NCBI GenBank assembly: GCA_039026955.1
Contig: JBCCLH010000010.1
Location: 62,001-126,000 of the forward strand
DNA length: 64,000 nt
Direction of reading: 5' to 3'
Source: Kordia sp039026955
Lineage (GTDB): Bacteria; Bacteroidota; Bacteroidia; Flavobacteriales; Flavobacteriaceae
The position numbers and the translations under genes are program-made. The notes below the pieces were generated by a model that searched no databases, was not told the origin of the DNA, and saw nothing but the letters and a program-made list of their open reading frames with translations. Below are positions 36,022 to 44,189 of this stretch, one piece after another; position 1 is the first letter of the stretch; every line of letters starts with the position of its first letter.

Positions 36022-36597
36022 CTAATCTTTAACAACAATATCATAATTAACAAGCAATCCATGAATTTCCTTACGGGAGAATTTGGTTTTTTTCAATTGA
36101 TTCTGTGTCGGATCAATCGTGTAATTGCGTGCCGTTGTGAAATCTGCTTTTTCTAAATTTGTTTGCTCAAAACTCGCATCTTTTAAATCGCAATCGTCAA
36201 ATACGGAACTTTCCAAATTGGTCTCTGTAAAATCTACATTTTTCAAGCTTGAACTACGAAACGTTGTTTGCTTAATTGTCAGTGCTGCGAAGGATGCCAA
36301 CTCCAAATTACAACCAATAAAATTCACCGAAAACATAAAATCATTACACAAACTAAAATCCACACCCAACAACTTACAATTCAAAAAATTGACCTCATTA
36401 AACGACGTACTTTTCATCTTTGCATTCGTCAAATCGCAAGTATCAAACGTACATTCCAAAAAAGTCACAACTGCCATATCTACATTTTCAAACTTACAAT
36501 TCACAAAGGTACAATTGTCATATTCGCCTTTCGGGAACGCTTGTTGGGTGAAATCAATTTGTGTAAAAGTTTGATCTTGGTGGAATTCTTGACTCAT
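36022..36597 (-). CDS. pentapeptide-repeat protein
   Basis: The 191-residue protein consists of A(D/N)LxX-type pentapeptides from about residue 20 to 160 (FENVDMAVVTFLECTFDTCD, LKNVDFTETNLESSVFDDCD, FEQTNLEKADF), which form a right-handed square beta-helix. The C-terminal part (NYTIDPTQNQLKKTKFSRKE) is typical of the QnrB/McbG-like subgroup, some of which protect DNA gyrase. Whether this protein does so cannot be told. Cytoplasmic, single gene. Confidence 0.93.
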   Translation of the reverse strand: MSQEFHQDQTFTQIDFTQQAFPKGEYDNCTFVNCKFENVDMAVVTFLECTFDTCDLTNAKMKSTSFNEVNFLNCKLLGVDFSLCNDFMFSVNFIGCNLELASFAALTIKQTTFRSSSLKNVDFTETNLESSVFDDCDLKDASFEQTNLEKADFTTARNYTIDPTQNQLKKTKFSRKEIHGLLVNYDIVVKD

Positions 36598-36720
36598 TTT
36601 GTATACGCTTCAGATAGAAATTGTGTAGTTTTGCGATGCCGTGAAGATACTGATTTTGTGCTAATTTTAGTTGTTGGTTGATCGTTGTTTGTTGTTGGCA
36701 CCAATGTGCGAATTATAAAA

Positions 36721-36770
36721 CGCTACTTCGAGTGTGCTGAACTTGATTCAGTAGCTATTGAGAAGTGCTA
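36721..36770. repeat. dispersed 50-bp intergenic repeat, copy A
   Basis: Fifty bases containing CTGAACTTGATTCAG align without gaps to 48731-48780 with ten mismatches by my count. A partial reverse copy lies near 55851-55871 (CTGAATCAAGTTCAGCACA). All three are in spacers between unrelated genes. Confidence 0.65.
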
Positions 36771-36833
36771 TAATTCAATTGTTTACAAGATAAAATTCTT
36801 CACTTCTGAATATCTTAATTTTGATTTGTTCGC

Positions 36834-37295
36834 ATGAAAAAACTGTTTATTATTCCTTTACTTCTACTTTTTATAAGTTGTAGCGTCAGCGAAAAACCAT
36901 TGTTTGTTAAGGTTGATAATGTGAAAGTCCTATCTTCTACGTTAGAAAATATTGTGCTGACCGCAGATGCATTCTTTATCAATAAAAACGATATTGGTGG
37001 AAGTCTGGAAACTAAAAATATTGATGTGATTGTAAACGATGTAAATGTTGCTCAGATGAGTTCAGAAGTGTTTGATGTTCCTGCGGCTGAAGAGTTCACC
37101 GTTCCACTCAAAGTAGTGATTCCCACAAAAAAAGTATTTGGCAGCAATGAAAATGGTATTTTAGGCGGAATTTTGAATAGTATTATTAATAAGAAAATTA
37201 CGGTTCAATATAAAGGCATCATCACGTTTACCAAATTAGGTTTTTCGTATGATTATGAAGTCGATGAAACACAAGAAGTAAAAATCAAAATCTAG
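36834..37295 (+). CDS. LEA type 2 family lipoprotein
   Basis: The 153-residue protein has a lipoprotein signal (LLLLFISCSVSEKP) and one LEA-2/WHy-type beta-sandwich domain: VDNVKVLSSTLENIVLTADA, FFINKNDIGG (the N(P)N motif region) and a second strand set (VPLKVVIPTKK). These proteins sit on the outer membrane with unknown, often stress-related roles. The stop codon overlaps the GTG start of ribD by one base. TAATTTTG at 36816-36823 matches the -7 consensus 10 bases before the ATG, so the leader would be very short. Confidence 0.85.
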   Translation: MKKLFIIPLLLLFISCSVSEKPLFVKVDNVKVLSSTLENIVLTADAFFINKNDIGGSLETKNIDVIVNDVNVAQMSSEVFDVPAAEEFTVPLKVVIPTKKVFGSNENGILGGILNSIINKKITVQYKGIITFTKLGFSYDYEVDETQEVKIKI

Positions 37296-38341
37296 TGGCT
37301 ACAACACACGAAACATATATGAAACGCTGTCTGCAATTGGCAGCAAATGGCTTACCAGCAGCAATACCAAATCCATCTGTGGGTGCTGTCATTGTGCATA
37401 ATGATGTGATTATTGGCGAAGGATATACGAGCGCATACGGCGGAAGTCATGCAGAAGTGAATGCGGTGAATTCAGTAGAAGATAAATCGCTATTGAAAGA
37501 AGCGACGATTTATGTCTCACTTGAACCCTGTAGTCATTTTGGAAAAACGCCGCCGTGTAGTGATTTAATCATCAGACATCAAATTCCGAAAGTAGTCATT
37601 GGTACAATTGATCCTTTTGCAAAAGTAGCGGGACGCGGAATTAAAAAGTTACAAGATGCTGGTTGTGAAGTTATTTTAGATGTGTTGAAAGACGAATGTA
37701 TCGCTTCTAACAAACGATTTTTTACGTTTCATGAGCACAAACGTCCGTATATTATTTTGAAATGGGCGCAGACCCAAGAAGGTTTTATTGATAAGATTCG
37801 AAACGAAAACGATCCTGTACAACCCAATTGGATTACCAACGAATATTCGCGTCAGCTTGTACACAAATGGCGCAGTGAAGAAGCTGCAATTTTGGTGGGA
37901 ACAAATACCGCAATCACAGACAATCCGAAACTAAATACCCGCGATTGGTATGGGAACAATCCTGTCCGTGTTGTTTTGGATAGAACGATGCGCATTCCAC
38001 AAGATTATAGTTTGTTTGATGAATCTGTAAAAACAATTGTGATTACAGAGCAAGAGAAAGTTTCTACAGAAAAGCTAATCTTTGAAGCGATTGATTTTTC
38101 AGAAAATATAGCACAACAAATCTGCGATATTTTATACCGTCACAATTTACAATCTGTGATCATTGAAGGCGGCAGACAAACACTACAAACCTTTATCGAT
38201 GCAAATTTATGGGATGAAGCGCGCATTTTCACAGGAAAAGTTTCGTTCCACAATGGCGTTGAAGGACCAATTTGGAGTGGAACTTTACAATCCAACACCA
38301 TCATTTTAGACAACTTACTACAAACATTTACCAATGATTAA
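37295..38341 (+). CDS. ribD: bifunctional riboflavin deaminase/reductase
   Basis: RibD performs steps two and three of riboflavin synthesis: deamination of the pyrimidine amine and reduction of the ribose. The 348-residue protein has the zinc deaminase motifs HAEVNAV (about 50-56) and PCSHFGKTPPC (about 76-86), then the NADPH-dependent reductase domain (WRSEEAAILVGTNTAITDNP, IEGGRQTLQTFIDANLWDEA). I keep the GTG start at 37295, giving MATTHETYMKRCLQLA as in relatives; an ATG lies at 37319. It overlaps the next gene by 8 bases. Confidence 0.96.
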   Translation: MATTHETYMKRCLQLAANGLPAAIPNPSVGAVIVHNDVIIGEGYTSAYGGSHAEVNAVNSVEDKSLLKEATIYVSLEPCSHFGKTPPCSDLIIRHQIPKVVIGTIDPFAKVAGRGIKKLQDAGCEVILDVLKDECIASNKRFFTFHEHKRPYIILKWAQTQEGFIDKIRNENDPVQPNWITNEYSRQLVHKWRSEEAAILVGTNTAITDNPKLNTRDWYGNNPVRVVLDRTMRIPQDYSLFDESVKTIVITEQEKVSTEKLIFEAIDFSENIAQQICDILYRHNLQSVIIEGGRQTLQTFIDANLWDEARIFTGKVSFHNGVEGPIWSGTLQSNTIILDNLLQTFTND

Positions 38342-38948
38342 AAATATAATTTTCGACTACGGAGACATCTTTATCAATCTCGATAAACCTGCTACGCAAC
38401 AAGAACTTCGCAAATTAGGTGTGGACGATTTTACACCTGAAATGGTTGCGACCAATCAAGCATATGAAAAAGGATTGATCTCCACAGACGAATTTGTCAA
38501 TTTTTATCATAAACAATTTCCACATGCTACCAAAGAAGCTTTAGTTGATGCATGGAATGCGATTCTAAAAGATTTTCCAAAACATCGGTTGGAATTTATC
38601 AAAAAGCTGGCACAAGAAAACAACTACAGACTCTTTATCTTAAGCAATACAAACGATTTGCATATTTCGTGGATTCAGGAAGATTGGGGCATGGAATTGT
38701 ATACAGAGTTTAAAAATTGTTTTGAGCAATTCTATTTATCGCATGAAATTCACTTTCGCAAACCTAATGTTGATATCTACGAATTTGTTCTCAACGAAAA
38801 TAATTTAAAAGCCAAAGAAACAATCTTTATTGACGATACGGCAGAAAACACGGAATCCGCAGCGACACTCGGAATTCATGTTTGGAATTTGATTCCAGGC
38901 GAAGAAGACATCGTTGAGCTATTCACTCATAAAAAAGAATTATTTTGA
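38334..38948 (+). CDS. HAD-superfamily hydrolase, possible riboflavin-pathway phosphatase
   Basis: The 204-residue protein has HAD motif I in a modified form (IIFDYGDIFINLD, where Gly-Asp replaces the usual DxD second Asp spacing; the first Asp is present), motif II LFILSNTND, and motif IV IDDTAENTESA. The alpha-helical cap lies at about 20-85. It overlaps ribD by 8 bases. Riboflavin synthesis needs a HAD phosphatase after RibD, so that role is a reasonable guess, but this YihX-like subgroup usually acts on sugar phosphates. Confidence 0.88.
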   Translation: MIKNIIFDYGDIFINLDKPATQQELRKLGVDDFTPEMVATNQAYEKGLISTDEFVNFYHKQFPHATKEALVDAWNAILKDFPKHRLEFIKKLAQENNYRLFILSNTNDLHISWIQEDWGMELYTEFKNCFEQFYLSHEIHFRKPNVDIYEFVLNENNLKAKETIFIDDTAENTESAATLGIHVWNLIPGEEDIVELFTHKKELF

Positions 38949-39808
38949 TTTATCTCGCGCTCAGTGTTCTTATTTCCAGTTCGTTATTTGTCATTTTTAA
39001 GTTGTTTGATAAATATAAAGTCAACACATTTCAAGCAATTGTCATCAACTATTTGGCGGCTTTTTGTTGTGGGTTTTTCTTTTATGGCGATGGAATTACG
39101 ATTACCGAAATTACACGACGTCCGTGGATGACAGGCGCCGTTGCATTAGGTTTTCTTTTTATTGCTGTTTTTATTCTGATGGCACTCACCGCGCAACGCA
39201 ACGGATTGTCCGTCGCTTCTGTAGCCAGCAAAATGTCGGTAGTGATTCCTGTGATTTTTGCGGTGATTGTGTATCAAGAAAAGGTAAGTCTGCTAAAGAT
39301 TATCGGAATCATTTTAGCGCTGCTCGCGGTGTATTTAACCACTGTAAAAAATGACGGCAGCAATTCGTTTGATCGCAAAAAATTACTCTTCCCAATTTTG
39401 GTATTTCTAGGTTCTGGAATTATTGATACTGCCATTAAATATGTTGAAACGAGACATTTGGTAGACGGCGAAGTTCCTATCTTTTCTGCAGCTATTTTTG
39501 GTTGTGCTTGTTTGGTGGGAATTGTCGTTGCAATCATTCGTAGAGATGTAAAAATTTCAAGAAAAACCATTATTGGAGGAATTGCGCTTGGGATACCGAA
39601 TTTCTATTCGATCATCTTTTTATTAAAAGCCTTACGACCGGAAAATTTAGGCGATAGTTCTACCGTTTTTCCCATCAACAATGTAGCAATCGTAATGCTT
39701 TCTACGATATTTGGTATTATTATATTTAAAGAAAAGCTTATCGCAAAAAACTGGATTGGAATTGCCATTGCAATAATTAGTATTGCTATGATTGCGGTTT
39801 CGGCGTAA
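38945..39808 (+). CDS. EamA/DMT-family transporter
   Basis: The 287-residue inner-membrane protein has ten hydrophobic helices in two repeats, as in EamA transporters (GAVALGFLFIAVFILMALTA, LKIIGIILALLAVYLTTVKN, LIAKNWIGIAIAIISIAMIA). It starts at a TTG that overlaps the HAD stop by 4 bases (TTGA). Being translationally coupled to ribD and a phosphatase, it could carry a flavin or precursor, but there is no direct evidence; DMT substrates are not predictable from sequence. Confidence 0.9.
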   Translation: MIYLALSVLISSSLFVIFKLFDKYKVNTFQAIVINYLAAFCCGFFFYGDGITITEITRRPWMTGAVALGFLFIAVFILMALTAQRNGLSVASVASKMSVVIPVIFAVIVYQEKVSLLKIIGIILALLAVYLTTVKNDGSNSFDRKKLLFPILVFLGSGIIDTAIKYVETRHLVDGEVPIFSAAIFGCACLVGIVVAIIRRDVKISRKTIIGGIALGIPNFYSIIFLLKALRPENLGDSSTVFPINNVAIVMLSTIFGIIIFKEKLIAKNWIGIAIAIISIAMIAVSA

Positions 39809-39929
39809 ATTCCATCTCAAGGAAAGACATTAAAATAAAAGCTGCACTTTGACTTTGCAGAAGATTATAGTACTTTTAAATCGCTAATCACATTTTTGCA
39901 CCATCGCTTACAGTCAAAAATAACAACAC

Positions 39930-40487
39930 ATGGGAAAAAAATCGAAACGTTTCAACAGTGAACGATTTCTGGCGATCATTGCGACACTCGTTGGAATTAT
40001 GACACTCATTATTTTTATTTATCAAACCAACATCATTCACGAGCAAAGCAGATTATCCGTCACGCCACGATTATCTACTAGTACTGAAATTACACATCAA
40101 GATTCTTTAGTGTATTATTCGTTTATCATTGAAAATAAAGGCATTGGACCCGCAATTATCAACAAAGCTGAGATTTTGGATGGAAAAAAGAGCTACGATC
40201 TAGACTTTGAAAAATATTTTGAGCAAGTACATCCTAAAGTATTTGAATTGGGTAGCTTTACAAAAACATCTTCTTTGGCAGAAGGCAGCACCTTATCGCC
40301 TAATGAAAAACAAATTATGTTTACGTATGCTTTTAAAATAAATAAAATGCCAGTCATACAAGAATCGCTAGGTTTGACCAATGAAGAGCAATATCCGTTT
40401 CAAGTAGTGATTGATTATGCGTCGATTTACGAAGAAGTTTGGAGAATTGACACGGAGCTTTCCGGACATCCAAAAAAGCTAGATTGA
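39930..40487 (+). CDS. membrane-anchored protein of unknown function
   Basis: The 185-residue protein has a basic start (MGKKSKRFNSER), one helix at about 13-32 (FLAIIATLVGIMTLIIFIYQ), and a soluble domain with beta-sandwich rhythm (YYSFIIENKGIGPAIINKAE). The IENKGIGPA segment is common in small single-helix bacterial proteins with an Ig-like or CARDB-like domain. No function can be given. It ends 2 bases before the ATG of the dioxygenase gene. Confidence 0.78.
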   Translation: MGKKSKRFNSERFLAIIATLVGIMTLIIFIYQTNIIHEQSRLSVTPRLSTSTEITHQDSLVYYSFIIENKGIGPAIINKAEILDGKKSYDLDFEKYFEQVHPKVFELGSFTKTSSLAEGSTLSPNEKQIMFTYAFKINKMPVIQESLGLTNEEQYPFQVVIDYASIYEEVWRIDTELSGHPKKLD

Positions 40488-40489
40488 TC

Positions 40490-41077
40490 ATGAAAAAACC
40501 GATACAATTACCTGTGAACTGTTCTGCACTATATGTTGAAGATTTTTTATCAAAAGAAACGACAGCACAACTTTACAAACAATTAATTTCCGAATACAAC
40601 ATCGCAAAACAAACGTTAAAAATTGCACCTGATGCAACCGAAAAAATAATGTTTGTTGATGAAAAGTTATATACAAACAATGTATTTCCCGAAGAAATAT
40701 GGGGGAAAACAGCAATTTGGTCTGAGGAATTGTATACCATAAAAAAGAAGGTAGAAGCATTTACAGGACTATCATTTGGAGTTTGTGTTTGTATTTATTA
40801 TCCTGACGGGAATTCGGGCGTCACCTATCATTCGGATTTTCCAGCATTTGGCGACACGACTACTATTCCGTCATTAAGTATTGGCGCGGAAAGACCATTT
40901 TATTTAAGAGAAAAAGAAAGCTTGCAAGTGCACGAAATACGATTACAAGAAGGCAGCATGCTGATCATGGGCGAACATTGTCAAGAACGATATGAACATA
41001 GTTTGCCTGTAGATCCATCGTGTTCTGAAGGAAGAATAAATCTTACTTTTAGACAATATGGCTATCCAAACGCATAA
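40490..41077 (+). CDS. AlkB-like 2-oxoglutarate/Fe(II) dioxygenase
   Basis: I place the start at the ATG at 40490 (195 residues); a TTG at 40484 overlaps the previous stop and is possible. The double-stranded beta-helix motifs are present: HxD in YHSDFPAFGD (about residues 117-119), IGAERPFYLRE, the distal His in YEHSLPVD and RINLTFRQY with the 2-oxoglutarate Arg. This is the AlkB family pattern, whose members demethylate DNA, RNA or protein. With no N-terminal nucleotide-recognition lid evident, the substrate is open. Confidence 0.87.
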   Translation: MKKPIQLPVNCSALYVEDFLSKETTAQLYKQLISEYNIAKQTLKIAPDATEKIMFVDEKLYTNNVFPEEIWGKTAIWSEELYTIKKKVEAFTGLSFGVCVCIYYPDGNSGVTYHSDFPAFGDTTTIPSLSIGAERPFYLREKESLQVHEIRLQEGSMLIMGEHCQERYEHSLPVDPSCSEGRINLTFRQYGYPNA

Positions 41078-41091
41078 TTAAATCACAACTA

Positions 41092-41706
41092 TTGGACATT
41101 AAAGATACCTACAAAACCATTGAAATACCTTCGGAAGAAGTATTGTTTAAGGACCGAAACAGCAAGTTTTTCGGTTATGCATTTCCTGTTGCGAATGAAG
41201 TAGAAATCAAACAACACTTGGAAGCTTTGAAGAAAAGTCATCACTCGGCACGACATTGGTGTTATGCGTGGCAATTGGGTAAAAGTAAACCGTTTCGTTT
41301 TCGTGCCAATGACGATGGCGAACCTTCTAACAGTGCGGGCATGCCGATTTATGGACAAATTCAATCGTTTGATGTGACGAATATTTTAATTGTCGTTGTT
41401 CGGTATTTTGGAGGAACGAAATTAGGCGTAGGCGGATTGATCAACGCATATCGAACAGGAGCACAATTAGCACTAGAAGCAGCTGACATTGTAGAAAAGA
41501 CCATCAACATTGACTACTTGCTCATCTTCGATTATAAGAATATGAACAAAGTCATGCGCGTCATCAAAGAGCGTAACTTAAAGATTATTGCTCAAAAACT
41601 AGAATTGGATTGTCGTATTGCGATTTCCGTTCGTCAAAAAGAAGCAGCAAAGATTTTTGAGTTGTTTACAAATATGTATGAAATTGGGATTGAGGAAGTG
41701 GAGTGA
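41092..41706 (+). CDS. YigZ/IMPACT family protein
   Basis: The 204-residue protein begins at a TTG (MDIKDTYKTIEIPSEEVLFK), which fits relatives. The UPF0029/IMPACT domain shows SKFFGYAFPV, HHSARHWCYAWQLG, NDDGEPSNSAGMPIYGQI and VVRYFGGTKLGVGGLINAYR. A ferredoxin-like C-terminal domain follows. YigZ is conserved, with a proposed link to translation control or proline peptides, but no proven reaction. It lies 14 bases after the AlkB-like gene. Confidence 0.93.
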   Translation: MDIKDTYKTIEIPSEEVLFKDRNSKFFGYAFPVANEVEIKQHLEALKKSHHSARHWCYAWQLGKSKPFRFRANDDGEPSNSAGMPIYGQIQSFDVTNILIVVVRYFGGTKLGVGGLINAYRTGAQLALEAADIVEKTINIDYLLIFDYKNMNKVMRVIKERNLKIIAQKLELDCRIAISVRQKEAAKIFELFTNMYEIGIEEVE

Positions 41707-41715
41707 ATTCGTAGA

Positions 41716-41940
41716 TCAATCCAAAAAGATTTCAATTGTTTTGTTTTCAACATCAATCATAATCCATTCTTTTTCTGAGTCAATCGCAGGAATATATTCT
41801 AAAATATTTAATCCTCTTGCGTATCTACTTAAAGATTTTCTACCAAAGTAAACCGTCGCATTGTAAGCAACTTGTCCTGTTTCACCAAGCCAGACTTTTG
41901 CTATAATTTTACGATGATCATTCACATATTTTTTAGTCAA
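41716..41940 (-). CDS. small hypothetical protein
   Basis: The 74-residue protein would start at a TTG directly after the stop of the 47-residue frame at 41941-42084 (TAA TTG). It is compact and mostly beta (KVWLGETGQVAYNATVYFG, WIMIDVENKTIEIFLD) with no signal or helix. I recognise no family. Reading through both frames, the two could be one damaged gene, but the TAA is followed at once by a plausible start. They form a two-gene unit at the 3' end of the accessory island. Confidence 0.55.
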   Translation of the reverse strand: MTKKYVNDHRKIIAKVWLGETGQVAYNATVYFGRKSLSRYARGLNILEYIPAIDSEKEWIMIDVENKTIEIFLD

Positions 41941-42084
41941 TTAATTATCTGTTGGATGCACATAAATTCCATCACACCAAAAGTTTTTAAGTGTAGCATC
42001 ATCAGAATTTGAAAATTCTTCACAAAGTCTGTATTCTAACTGTATCCAAAATGATTCAAGATTTATTTTCTCAGTATCTGACAA
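41941..42084 (-). CDS. short hypothetical protein, upstream partner
   Basis: The 47-residue frame runs from a TTG at 42084 to the TAA at 41943. Its translation (SDTEKINLESFWIQLEYRLC, then FSNSDDATLKNFWCDGIYVH) looks like a real folded segment rather than random codons. Its stop touches the start of the 74-residue gene. It could be an independent small gene or the front part of a gene broken by a nonsense change. Confidence 0.4.
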   Translation of the reverse strand: MSDTEKINLESFWIQLEYRLCEEFSNSDDATLKNFWCDGIYVHPTDN

Positions 42085-42120
42085 TTATTTTAGGTTAAAT
42101 TAATAACAAGTAAGTAGCAT

Positions 42121-42159
42121 CAAAAAGACAACAAAAACTTTTTCGCTTTTGCTGTCTTT
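42121..42159 (-). terminator. intrinsic terminator after the GG peptide gene
   Basis: Minus-strand AAAGACAGCAAAA (42147-42159) pairs with TTTTGTTGTCTTT (42124-42136) with one wobble, followed by TTG after a T run. It begins 14 bases after the stop codon of the gene at 42173. Confidence 0.65.
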
Positions 42160-42172
42160 ATTCTTTATAAGA

Positions 42173-42361
42173 TTAACGTATTAGAGAAAGCACACTGTCT
42201 ATATTTGAAATTGTCACTTTCACCACACGGGTAGTTTCTGTTACGGTAGTTTCTGTTGTTTCCTCATTTTCAGTAGTTTCACCTCCGCGAATGCTGTGTA
42301 ATTTATTGGCAGCTACTTTTTGAAGCAATCCTGCGTTTACTAAATTTTCAATGGTTTTCAT
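42173..42361 (-). CDS. small GG-leader peptide, RiPP-like
   Basis: The 62-residue peptide has a 27-residue front part (MKTIENLVNAGLLQKVAANK, LHSIRGG) ending in a double Gly like bacteriocin and RiPP leaders. A core extremely rich in Thr and Glu follows (ETTENEETTETTVTETTRVV), then KVTISNIDSVLSLIR. The core has no Cys, so it cannot form lanthionine rings without an external thiol; other Thr-based modifications or an unmodified peptide are alternatives. It lies downstream of the HTH gene by 80 bases and has its own terminator. No processing genes are near. Confidence 0.6.
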   Translation of the reverse strand: MKTIENLVNAGLLQKVAANKLHSIRGGETTENEETTETTVTETTRVVKVTISNIDSVLSLIR

Positions 42362-42441
42362 TAGATAAGGTTTAAAAGTTAATAACTCTTAAATATACTT
42401 TATTTTGATCAATTGTCTTTCCTCCTATCTAGTGATAAATA

Positions 42442-43005
42442 TTACTTAGTTGATGTATTGCTTCTTTTCAAATACTTCGCAATCGGCTCACTAACAACCA
42501 CTTCTCTTTCAAGCGATGATAATTGTTGCGCATTCATAGAAAGTATAGTACATAATTTCTCATGAAAATATACCTTATACCAAAGTTCTTTGGGAAAAGC
42601 ACATACATTTTCATAAATACGCTCCGAGTGAATCATCAATTTTAAGATAAACGCATCTTTGGGCGCACGATGTTTATTGATAACTTGGCTCAGCATGACA
42701 GGCGTGGTACCAATATCCTTCGCAAATACAGCTCTTTTATTGTAAATGATATCAATATATGTTTTCAAAAAAGAAGAAAAAGAATCTTTAGAATCATTAA
42801 CAGATTGCGCTATAAACGCTTCCATTTTCAATTTTAATTGCAAAAGCTTCGCACGAATAACTTGATCTTTAGATAAACCTTTCATCCGTTGCAAACGCGC
42901 TTCCATCAAAGCCGCAGCTTCTGTAGCATATGCTGAGTCAGAAGGATACCTGCTTTCTACACCAAACTCAGGATCTATATTATAATGTATATTTTCTTCA
43001 GTCAT
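42442..43005 (-). CDS. HTH-containing protein, possible antitoxin or regulator
   Basis: The ATG at 43005 gives 187 residues and overlaps the upstream gene by 8 bases; a TTG at 43011 is less likely. A central helix-turn-helix of Xre/HigA type is visible at about 95-125 (AVFAKDIGTTPVMLSQVINK, then HRAPKDAFILKL). The N-terminal half is helical with heptad-like Leu spacing (VIRAKLLQLKLKMEAFIAQ). The translational coupling with a GNAT-like gene suggests a toxin-antitoxin or regulator pair. This is inference; the protein is larger than usual antitoxins. Confidence 0.7.
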   Translation of the reverse strand: MTEENIHYNIDPEFGVESRYPSDSAYATEAAALMEARLQRMKGLSKDQVIRAKLLQLKLKMEAFIAQSVNDSKDSFSSFLKTYIDIIYNKRAVFAKDIGTTPVMLSQVINKHRAPKDAFILKLMIHSERIYENVCAFPKELWYKVYFHEKLCTILSMNAQQLSSLEREVVVSEPIAKYLKRSNTSTK

Positions 43006-43465
43006 GATCAAATCTGTTAATTAAATTCATAATCTCAGGCATTTCAATACTTAACGTAAAACCTGTCGCTGTCATATTATAGGTAGTGATATAATGTTGC
43101 GCAATTTCCGTTTTGGGACGCAGTGAAACACAGGCAAGTTCGGCATACTCAAAGGTGGCAATTTTGGCAGCGTGTGCAATTAAATTCCCTGCAATGTTTT
43201 TAAATTTTTTATTTTTTCCGCGATTTTCAAAAGATACGGTAAGCAGTCGTATGTGTATTCTCCATTCTTGAGGGATTCGTTGTAAAGATATCAATCCTAA
43301 AATATCATCCGAATGCAATAGCTGCAATTTGTATACTTCAAAATTTTTTTCTTGTTTCCAGTCAAAAAAGTATCGCGCTTTAGTAATCTTTTGATAATCT
43401 TTTGAAGATACTAACTGTATTTCTACTTGATATTTTGTTCCTGTCGAAGTATCAATGAGTACCAT
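42998..43465 (-). CDS. GNAT-fold protein, possible toxin or modifying enzyme
   Basis: The ATG at 43465 gives 155 residues. The C-terminal half follows the GNAT order: strand IRLLTVSFENRG, acetyl-CoA loop and helix GKNKKFKNIAGNLIAHAAKI, strand CVSLRPKTE, helix IAQHYITTYNM and a last strand GFTLSIE. The loop lacks the classical RxxGxG/A, so CoA binding is uncertain. It is the first gene of a minus-strand unit with the HTH protein. GNAT toxins are known to pair with DNA-binding antitoxins, but usually with ribbon-helix-helix ones, so the assignment is tentative. Confidence 0.6.
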   Translation of the reverse strand: MVLIDTSTGTKYQVEIQLVSSKDYQKITKARYFFDWKQEKNFEVYKLQLLHSDDILGLISLQRIPQEWRIHIRLLTVSFENRGKNKKFKNIAGNLIAHAAKIATFEYAELACVSLRPKTEIAQHYITTYNMTATGFTLSIEMPEIMNLINRFDHD

Positions 43466-43572
43466 AACCAAATGTACGATTTTTTTACGGTTTTAGGAAA
43501 TTTTTACACAAAAGTTTACATTTTTAGTAAACATTTAAATTAATAAAATCAAAGTTGCTTTAATGAAATTTA

Positions 43573-43986
43573 TCACGAATCGAAGTCAATCGTCGATAAT
43601 TTTTCGAGCAAATGCGCAGGACATTTCATAGGTCGCTTATTTTCCATGTTTATAAATGCTAAAACCGTGTTTGCTTCTGTAATAATTTCCTTACTTTCAT
43701 TCAAAATCACATAATCAAATTCGATCTTAACAGACGGTAACTTTTTTAGCGTAGTTTGCACCGTCAAAACCTCGTCATAAAAGGCTGATTTTTTATAATT
43801 AATCTGAATAGAAATTACGGGAAGCATCACGCCCATTTCTTCCATTTCTTTGTAGGAGATTCCCAGGGCACGTAGCCACTCAGTCCGCCCCATCTCTATA
43901 AACTGGACATAATTGCCATGATACACAACACCCATTTGATCGGTTTCGCCATAGCGGATTCTTGTTTTAATTTCGTGACTTCTCAA
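43573..43986 (-). CDS. YbgC/FadM-like acyl-CoA thioesterase
   Basis: The hotdog-fold protein has the catalytic motif RYGETDQMGVVYHGNYVQFIE (shown in part: ETDQMGVVYHGNY) and continues through MGRTEWLRALGISY and VISIQINYKKSAFYDE. I choose the TTG at 43986, which gives 137 residues beginning MRSHEIKTRIRYGE, as in relatives. The frame is open to a TTG at 44040 but the extra 18 residues are atypical and extend into the dnaA promoter region. It hydrolyses short or medium acyl-CoA or aryl-CoA thioesters in the cytoplasm. It diverges from dnaA, as often seen in flavobacteria. Confidence 0.9.
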   Translation of the reverse strand: MRSHEIKTRIRYGETDQMGVVYHGNYVQFIEMGRTEWLRALGISYKEMEEMGVMLPVISIQINYKKSAFYDEVLTVQTTLKKLPSVKIEFDYVILNESKEIITEANTVLAFINMENKRPMKCPAHLLEKLSTIDFDS

Positions 43987-44189
43987 AGTTTTATTTGTAT
44001 ATTTAATTATGTTAACGAATTGTAAAGAAATTGTTTCCAATCATGCGAAAAAATTTCAAGAAATTCAATAGAGATCAAATTTTTTTTTTACTTTTTTTTT
44101 CACATATTTGTTCACGCTAAAAAATAAAGGAGAAAACCCCGAATTTTCTTTTTTTCCTAACCTAAGAATAACACTTTTAACGATAATAA

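Noticed and set aside
43987..44040. N-terminal extension of the thioesterase from a TTG at 44040
   Set aside because: The 18 added residues are unlike the family and lie in the dnaA promoter region; the TTG at 43986 fits relatives better.
44041..44189. Possible replication origin upstream of dnaA
   Set aside because: AT-rich with T runs but no cluster of TTATCCACA-like boxes. A TGTGGACAAC sequence inside dnaA (about 45542) is a single partial match in coding sequence.
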